From the NCBI RefSeq assembly GCF_021043375.1, contig NZ_JAJNDV010000002.1, positions 248,001 through 312,000 of the forward strand: a stretch of 64,000 bases of DNA, in the 5' to 3' direction. The stretch comes from Sphingomonas sp. IC-56. Its GTDB lineage: Bacteria > Pseudomonadota > Alphaproteobacteria > Sphingomonadales > Sphingomonadaceae. The position numbers and the translations under genes were made by a program. Positions within the stretch are counted from its first letter, which is position 1, and every line of letters begins with the position of its first letter. Below, piece by piece: positions 59,086-64,000 of this stretch. The notes under the pieces were generated by a model. That model saw only the letters and a program-made list of their open reading frames with translations. It was not told the DNA's origin and ran no database searches.

Positions 59086-60837
59086 ATGACAGCTGCTTCC
59101 ATATCCAAATCTGACGCGTATGCGCCATTTGGCGTTGCGCTGCTGCTGACGGTCGTCACGCTAATCGCGGCGACACCGTTCTCCATCGGGCTATGGGACG
59201 AAATCTACTATATTAGCTGGATCAACGACCCGAACGCGTATGATGCCCTCGTTCATCCATTCGGGCTTCTGCTGCACCCCATCTACGCGGCGCTTGGAAG
59301 ATCTCTCATCGCGCTCCGACTATTCGGCATCGCGCTGTTGATCGGCACCGGAGCGATCATGGGCGCAGCAATTGAGCGTTATTACCGGGTAGTCGCGCCC
59401 GACGCTCGGCTGGCCTTACTCCCGATCGCAGGCGCGCTGGCCGGCACGCTCTATTACGTCCTGTGGGCCGTGACCCCCAGCTACAATATGCTGGCGAACG
59501 CTGGCGCAGCACTGGTGCTTGCGGGCATGTTCGGCTGGGCTGCGCACGACCGTGGCTCTCGCACGCGCGATTGGCTACCTTCGCTTTATTGTGGGTTCGG
59601 CGGCGCTCTCGCCTTTCTAGGCAAGCCAACTTTCGCGGTTTTAGCCGGCGCTTTCGTTGCCCTGCAGCTTCTGGTGCTCGCGCGGAGAGACCTGCGCACC
59701 GCTCTCACTCGAGGCTCGATCGCCGGTGTCGCGGCGATCGTGCCGGTGTTGATCTCCATCTTAAGCGTGATGAGCCTGCCTACCTTCTTCGACAGGGTGA
59801 AGGCCGGCGTAGCCGTATTGAGCAGTGACTACTCCACCTTCTCACTGGTCGCGCAGACGCTCGGTTCCGTGATCCACGCGCCGCCCTATCTGTTCGTGGC
59901 GATTGCCGTTCTGGCTGCGAGCGTCATTGCAGCGGCGCGAAGTCTGAAATCCAGCGAGCACAGGAGCTCAAAGATCTTTCTTGCTCTGAACGCAGCGGCG
60001 CTTCTTCTCGACGCCGCGATGTTCGCCCTGCTGTTGCGGAGGGGGCTGGTATACGGAACCGATCCATGGACCATCGCCATAGGTACTCCAGTAGTAGGCA
60101 TGTTGCTGGCCACCTTCGGAGCGGGCGTCACGCTGAACCCCGCGATCCTGCGGGCACCCACGCGATATGTGCCGATCCTTTTGCTCACCGTCGTCCCCTA
60201 TTTGGTTGCATTCGGCACGGCCAATGACCTTCTACGGCAAGCGGGCATGTCGCTGTTCCCGGTGCTGATCGCTGCAGTCCTGTGTGTACGGCTATGCTTT
60301 CCCCAAACGATGGCACGTCTGGCGGAACTCGCATGGATTGCGCTTTGCCTAGTGTTGTTGGCGTGGTCGGCTTACCGGCCGTATAATCAGCCCTCGCCCG
60401 TATTCGCCGCGACCGAGATGCTGGACGCACCCTTCACGCGCAGCCGCCTGCGCGTTGATGCGGCAACAGCAGCTTATGCGCGCGATCTTCAGCAACTGGC
60501 ACGGAAGGAGGGAATCGGCGCCAGCACCCCGGTCCTCGATTTGTCTGGCGTCGCCCCTGGAACCGTCGCGCTGCTGGGCGCGCGTGCGCCGTTCTTCCCG
60601 TGGATGATCCATTTTTCCAAGCAGCCGGGCATCCTTGCTGCCGCTGCCTGGGAATCCATGACGCCGGAAGAACGGAAGCGGGCGTGGATCGTCGGACCGA
60701 TCGATCCGCGCTTTACCGAGCACCCCGCCATTGCGCGCCTCGCTCGCTCGGGGGGGTACCGGCGGGCGGCCGTGCTTCGCTACGGCCCGGCGCCGGAGCA
60801 CCCACCCGTCATTTTCTGGGCGCCGACTGGATCATAG
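59086..60837 (+). CDS. Polytopic membrane glycosyltransferase-like protein (GT-C type)
   Basis: 583 residues with about eleven transmembrane helices. The first loop contains SIGLWDEIYYISWINDPNAY, an acidic loop motif (Asp-Glu, Asp) like GT-C dolichyl- or polyprenyl-phosphate sugar transferases; a soluble C-terminal part follows from about 450. No exact family is recognised. It probably transfers sugars on the periplasmic side. ATG 59086 is preferred over TTG 59083. Its end overlaps the convergent gtrA-like gene by 29 bp. Confidence 0.65.
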   Translation: MTAASISKSDAYAPFGVALLLTVVTLIAATPFSIGLWDEIYYISWINDPNAYDALVHPFGLLLHPIYAALGRSLIALRLFGIALLIGTGAIMGAAIERYYRVVAPDARLALLPIAGALAGTLYYVLWAVTPSYNMLANAGAALVLAGMFGWAAHDRGSRTRDWLPSLYCGFGGALAFLGKPTFAVLAGAFVALQLLVLARRDLRTALTRGSIAGVAAIVPVLISILSVMSLPTFFDRVKAGVAVLSSDYSTFSLVAQTLGSVIHAPPYLFVAIAVLAASVIAAARSLKSSEHRSSKIFLALNAAALLLDAAMFALLLRRGLVYGTDPWTIAIGTPVVGMLLATFGAGVTLNPAILRAPTRYVPILLLTVVPYLVAFGTANDLLRQAGMSLFPVLIAAVLCVRLCFPQTMARLAELAWIALCLVLLAWSAYRPYNQPSPVFAATEMLDAPFTRSRLRVDAATAAYARDLQQLARKEGIGASTPVLDLSGVAPGTVALLGARAPFFPWMIHFSKQPGILAAAAWESMTPEERKRAWIVGPIDPRFTEHPAIARLARSGGYRRAAVLRYGPAPEHPPVIFWAPTGS

Positions 60838-61219
60838 CGCCACGCGGCCCGATCAGGCCGATCACGGCTCGCATGGCTACGAAGTTGAAGAGCGTCGTGA
60901 AGACGAGCACGGGGAAAATGGCCCCGTGCGCGCCGACGAGCCTCGCAACGGGCTGGATGAGCGCCAGCCCGCTCGCGAAGCCCGCGATATAGACGAGGAT
61001 CACGCCAATGCGCATCGCGGAGGTCGGCCTGCCAACCCCAAACACGCGTGACGGATACACGGCCGCGACGAAGATCATGCCGAGTGCCCAGGTCACGGCG
61101 TAAGCCGGGCGAGGAGGAAGGACCAGTAGAAGAAGCTGGTATATCGCCAGCGTCATGACGGTATTCGCGATACCGGCGACAAGAAAGCGTCCCGCTTGCC
61201 CCAGCAGCTTAGTGCTCAT
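60809..61219 (-). CDS. GtrA-family membrane protein
   Basis: 136 residues with four transmembrane helices: FLVAGIANTVMTLAIYQLLL (GtrA signature G-x-x-N-T), then YAVTWALGMIFVAAVYPSRV with the family FxxxxYPSRVF part, and two more. GtrA proteins are thought to flip undecaprenyl-phosphate sugars for glycan decoration. Last gene of the operon; ATGA overlap with the WxcM-like gene. Confidence 0.88.
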   Translation of the reverse strand: MSTKLLGQAGRFLVAGIANTVMTLAIYQLLLLVLPPRPAYAVTWALGMIFVAAVYPSRVFGVGRPTSAMRIGVILVYIAGFASGLALIQPVARLVGAHGAIFPVLVFTTLFNFVAMRAVIGLIGPRGAMIQSAPRK

Positions 61220-62193
61220 GCCGAATTGCCGCGGGCGAGCACCAGAAACCGTTCGTAATCGTGTACATAATCTTCGGCGTCATAGGGCAAGGATGCCGCG
61301 ACCATCAGCACCGACCCGGGAGAGAATTTATACTGCACGCCCCAGATCAGGGCAGGTATGTGGAGGCCGATCGTGGGATGGTCCAGCGTCACTTCCGCAC
61401 GGCGATGGCCATCATCGACGACGACGGACACACTCCCGGAAACCACATAGAGAAACTGTTCGCAGGCAAGATGCGCGTGCTCTCCGCGCACGGAATCGCG
61501 CGCGACGCCATATACGCTGAAGATCCGCGCCGGAGCGAACGGCAGGCCGCGATCCTTTTCCAGCGGCAGCAGCTTTCCACGCATGTCCGTGAAGCTGGGA
61601 AGCCGACTTACGGTGCATCCGCGTACATCCAGCTTCAGCGAAGCGCCAGGCGTTGAATCAAGCGTGCGGCCGGTGATGCTGGCGGCATCCCCGGAGAGGA
61701 TGTTGCCTGCCGCGGCATAGCCGATGATCCGCGCCGGATTGCCCACCACGGTTGTGCGTGCGGGGACATCCCGAGTCACCACCGCGCCAGCGCCGACCAT
61801 CGCCTCGGGGCCGATCGTCACCCCGGGCAAGATCGTCGCATTGGCACCGATGGAGGCCCCATCGTGGACCACCGTCTGGTGGAACGCTTCGGGATATTGC
61901 TTGGAGCGCGGCACGCGATCGTTCGTGAAAGTCGCGTTGGGACCGATGAAGACATCGTTGCCAACGCGGAGGCCATCCCAGAGCTGAACACCGCATTTCA
62001 CCGTTACGCGATCTCCAACCACGACATCATTCTCGATGAAGACGTGATCGCAGATGTTGCAGTCCCCCCCAATCTTCGCACCTGGCAGAACATGGGCGAA
62101 CGCCCAAACTCGCGTTCCCGCGCCGATATGTTCGCTCTCGCAGAGTGCCTGCGGATGGAAAAAGGGCACCGGCGTCGGTGAAGACTCGTTCAT
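61216..62193 (-). CDS. WxcM-like bifunctional acetyltransferase / sugar ketoisomerase
   Basis: 325 residues. About 1-175 form a left-handed beta-helix acetyltransferase with hexapeptide turns (IGAGTRVWAFAHVLPGAKIG, GVTIGPEAMVGAGAVVTRDV, VVGNPARIIGYA). About 190-320 form a FdtA/QdtA-type cupin (FTDMRGKLLPLEKDRGLPFA, GEHAHLACEQFLYVVSGSVS, PALIWGVQYKFSPGSVLMVA). FdtA turns dTDP-4-keto-6-deoxyglucose to the 3-keto isomer; the acetyltransferase would finish dTDP-3-acetamido-3,6-dideoxyhexose. ATGA overlaps on both sides. Confidence 0.9.
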   Translation of the reverse strand: MNESSPTPVPFFHPQALCESEHIGAGTRVWAFAHVLPGAKIGGDCNICDHVFIENDVVVGDRVTVKCGVQLWDGLRVGNDVFIGPNATFTNDRVPRSKQYPEAFHQTVVHDGASIGANATILPGVTIGPEAMVGAGAVVTRDVPARTTVVGNPARIIGYAAAGNILSGDAASITGRTLDSTPGASLKLDVRGCTVSRLPSFTDMRGKLLPLEKDRGLPFAPARIFSVYGVARDSVRGEHAHLACEQFLYVVSGSVSVVVDDGHRRAEVTLDHPTIGLHIPALIWGVQYKFSPGSVLMVAASLPYDAEDYVHDYERFLVLARGNSA

Positions 62194-63188
62194 GCTTGCC
62201 CGTCACTCTCGATGACGCCGCTGATGATGCGAAGCGGCCGTTGCTTGGTGTTTTCAAAGGTTCGCCACAGGTAGGAGCCAATCACACCCTGAACGGCAAG
62301 CGACAGCGACCCGAAGAAGGTGATCATCAACACGATCGTCGAATATCCGCGCTCATCGATGAAGCCCGCCAGCCGAGAGATGATCACCACCATCGCGAAC
62401 AGCAAACTGAGCGCGACGCCGGCGACCCCGATCCACAGCACCAGCAGAATTGGAAGGTCGGAATATGAGAAAATGCTGTCCAGCATGTACCGGAATCGTC
62501 GGCTCAGGCTCCAGCCGCTTTCGCCCACAGCTCGCGGGCGGCGCGCATACGGAACGAAGCTGCGGCGGAACCCCACCCAAAACAATTGCGCGACCAGTGA
62601 GCTGTTCGGCTCCTCGATCGAAAGGATGACGTCACGCACCTGCCGGGTGCAGGCGAACATGTCCACCCCGCCCGGAGGAATGTCGCGCACAATGAACCGG
62701 CGATAGAAACTCCAGAACGCCGTCGAAAGAAGCATGCTGACGCGGCCGTCCCGCCGGCTGTCGCGTTGACCGAAGACGACATCGGTCTCTCCGGTCTCGA
62801 GTATCTCGAAGAACTGCAGCACCAATTCGGGCGGCTCCTGCAAATCCGCCGCCATGACGGCCAGTAGCTCTCCGGAGGCCATCTCCATCCCGGTCCGAAT
62901 AGCCGTGAAGGAGCCGAAGTTGCGGCTGTGGAAGACCACGCGCGCCGGGAACCGCAACGTCGGCAAAAGGCTCGCGAGCCGCTCGCCAGACCGGTCTGGC
63001 GAGCCGTCGATGGTGAATACCACCTCCAGCCGCCCTCCTGTGCGGTCAGACAGGTCGTGGAGCGCCTGTATGAGCGCCGGCAGGTTTTCCTCGTTGCGGT
63101 ATACCGGGACGATGAGCGACAGCCGTCCCGGCACGACCGCCACGGGGCCGTCAGATGCTTCGCGCCGACGGACTTGGCCCAAGGTCAC
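62190..63188 (-). CDS. Family 2 glycosyltransferase, DPM1/GtrB-like
   Basis: 332 residues from GTG 63188, one base after the aminotransferase stop. RLSLIVPVYRNEENLPALIQ starts the GT-A fold, DGSPDRSGE and MAADLQEPPE hold the Asp motifs, and DIPPGGVDMFACTRQVRD follows. Two C-terminal transmembrane segments (LPILLVLWIGVAGVALSLLF and IVLMITFFGSLSLAVQGVIG) are as in GtrB/ArnC-type polyprenyl-phosphate glycosyltransferases. With GtrA it likely makes and flips a lipid-linked sugar. A longer frame to 63395 is a shadow of the aminotransferase gene. Confidence 0.9.
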   Translation of the reverse strand: MTLGQVRRREASDGPVAVVPGRLSLIVPVYRNEENLPALIQALHDLSDRTGGRLEVVFTIDGSPDRSGERLASLLPTLRFPARVVFHSRNFGSFTAIRTGMEMASGELLAVMAADLQEPPELVLQFFEILETGETDVVFGQRDSRRDGRVSMLLSTAFWSFYRRFIVRDIPPGGVDMFACTRQVRDVILSIEEPNSSLVAQLFWVGFRRSFVPYARRPRAVGESGWSLSRRFRYMLDSIFSYSDLPILLVLWIGVAGVALSLLFAMVVIISRLAGFIDERGYSTIVLMITFFGSLSLAVQGVIGSYLWRTFENTKQRPLRIISGVIESDGQA

Positions 63189-63189
63189 G

Positions 63190-64000
63190 TCAAGCGGCCT
63201 TGAAGCTGGCAAGGGCGTCGCACACCTTGGCGATCTCGTCCTTCCGCATCGTCGGGAAGCAGGGCAGTGTGAGAATTTCCTGCGTGGCGGCACGGCTGTT
63301 TGGCAGATCGCCTGGAGCAACGTGGAACGGCAACTTTGCGAGGCCAGCCTGATCGCAGTCCAGGATTGGATAATGAATATCGGTGGTGACGCCATTTGCC
63401 GTCATATGGGCCTGCAATGCATCGCGCGCAGGAGTGCGAACGATCGCCAGATGCGCAACGCTTCCCTGCGGGCTGCGAACAACGGAAACGCCCGCCGGGG
63501 CAGCGTCTGCATAGGCGTCGAGGATCGAGACCCGCGCTGCGTTGGCGCCGTCGAGATGTGGAAGCAAGCTGTGAAGCACGGCAGCCTGAATCTCATCCAG
63601 GCGCGAATTGCGCCCATAAGGCGTGTCGATCGCATATTTGCGCGACCAGCCATATTGATGAAGCGTGCGCACCGCCTTGGCCAGATCGGCGTCGCGCGTG
63701 AGGACCGCCCCGCCGTCGCCGAACGCGCCGAGATTCTTGGTCGGGTAAAAGCTGAAGGTCGCCAGATCGCCGAAGCTGCCGGCCATGCCGTCGCGGCCCC
63801 TAAGCCCATGCGCCTGCGCGCAATCCTCGATGATCGCGACGTGTCGCCGGCCCGCCCTATCGAGCGCACGGCGCAGCGCCGGCACGTCGACAAGGCCGCC
63901 ATACAGATGCGTGGCTACGACCGCGAGGGTTCGCGATGACGTAGCGGCAACGGCTGCGTCAATGGACAGCAGCAGCGTATCAGCATCGATATCCACATAT
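63190..64000 (-). CDS. DegT/DnrJ/EryC1/StrS sugar aminotransferase, N-terminus beyond window
   Basis: At least 269 residues; the 5' part lies right of the window. PLP enzyme adding an amino group to a keto sugar. IIEDCAQAHGLRGRDGMAGS and FSFYPTKNLGAFGDGGAVLT (internal aldimine Lys) are family hallmarks; YGWSRKYAIDTPYGRNSRLD follows. Beside a FdtA-like ketoisomerase it most likely acts like FdtB/QdtB on the 3-keto sugar. The coding region ends 1 bp before the glycosyltransferase start. Confidence 0.92.
   Translation of the reverse strand, partial: YVDIDADTLLLSIDAAVAATSSRTLAVVATHLYGGLVDVPALRRALDRAGRRHVAIIEDCAQAHGLRGRDGMAGSFGDLATFSFYPTKNLGAFGDGGAVLTRDADLAKAVRTLHQYGWSRKYAIDTPYGRNSRLDEIQAAVLHSLLPHLDGANAARVSILDAYADAAPAGVSVVRSPQGSVAHLAIVRTPARDALQAHMTANGVTTDIHYPILDCDQAGLAKLPFHVAPGDLPNSRAATQEILTLPCFPTMRKDEIAKVCDALASFKAA

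Noticed and set aside
1..64000. CRISPR array, rRNA operon or riboswitch
   Set aside because: No regularly spaced direct repeats, no rRNA sequence and no riboswitch core that I could recognise by reading.

Overview
The window is GC-rich bacterial chromosome that reads as an alphaproteobacterium of the order Sphingomonadales (Sphingomonas-like). The evidence is an imuA-imuB-dnaE2 cassette with a GAAC-N7-GAAC LexA box, a SciP-type CtrA inhibitor, ImuB with the GGGWRPGARW segment, frequent GTG/TTG starts, and intergenic palindromic repeats. No rRNA or CRISPR array was seen; one tRNA (Ser, anticodon GGA) is present.

Core region, 1-45.7 kb. A partial M3 peptidase (dcp) opens the window. Next is the SOS mutasome operon imuA-imuB-dnaE2 with a 2H phosphoesterase as a fourth gene, then a fumarylacetoacetase-family hydrolase and purA. 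A minus-strand run follows: a circularly permuted ATP-grasp/alpha-E fusion, a transglutaminase, a CbpA-like DnaJ, yihY, fabI, a GNAT and aroC, with GTGA overlaps at three consecutive junctions. Further on are a hydroxyacid dehydrogenase, a hybrid histidine kinase, the Ku/LigD end-joining pair, pdxH with a CDF transporter and a PhzF protein, mnmA, sciP, glsB, a SIMPL protein, an RND efflux pair, a DUF445 protein, an Mla-type lipid transport operon (permease, ATPase, MCE protein, lipoprotein) and a peptidyl-prolyl isomerase.

Accessory region, 45.7-about 57 kb. A tyrosine integrase follows tRNA-Ser(GGA). Behind it lie an AlpA-type regulator, an ArdC-like antirestriction protein, a 69-aa sigma-region-4-like protein, a single-chain nucleotidyltransferase-HEPN protein, a mucR broken by three frame changes, and a TraD remnant. 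A TbpB-like lipoprotein, a sulfatase-type membrane enzyme, a frameshifted vanZ and a decayed IS5/IS427-type element follow. This looks like an eroded conjugative or integrative element; no right attachment site could be found.

Surface-polysaccharide region, 57-64 kb. It holds a Tat-exported tailspike-like beta-helix protein, a membrane glycosyltransferase, and a tightly overlapping minus-strand operon: sugar aminotransferase (cut by the window edge), family-2 glycosyltransferase, WxcM-like acetyltransferase/ketoisomerase, GtrA. The operon points to a dTDP-3-acetamido-3,6-dideoxyhexose decoration.

The most unusual signal is a family of palindromic elements of about 135 bp. It is intergenic in some places, but it is inserted in frame and kept open inside two DNA-repair genes, imuB and ligD. 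A further end fragment appears to supply the ribosome-binding site of pdxH.
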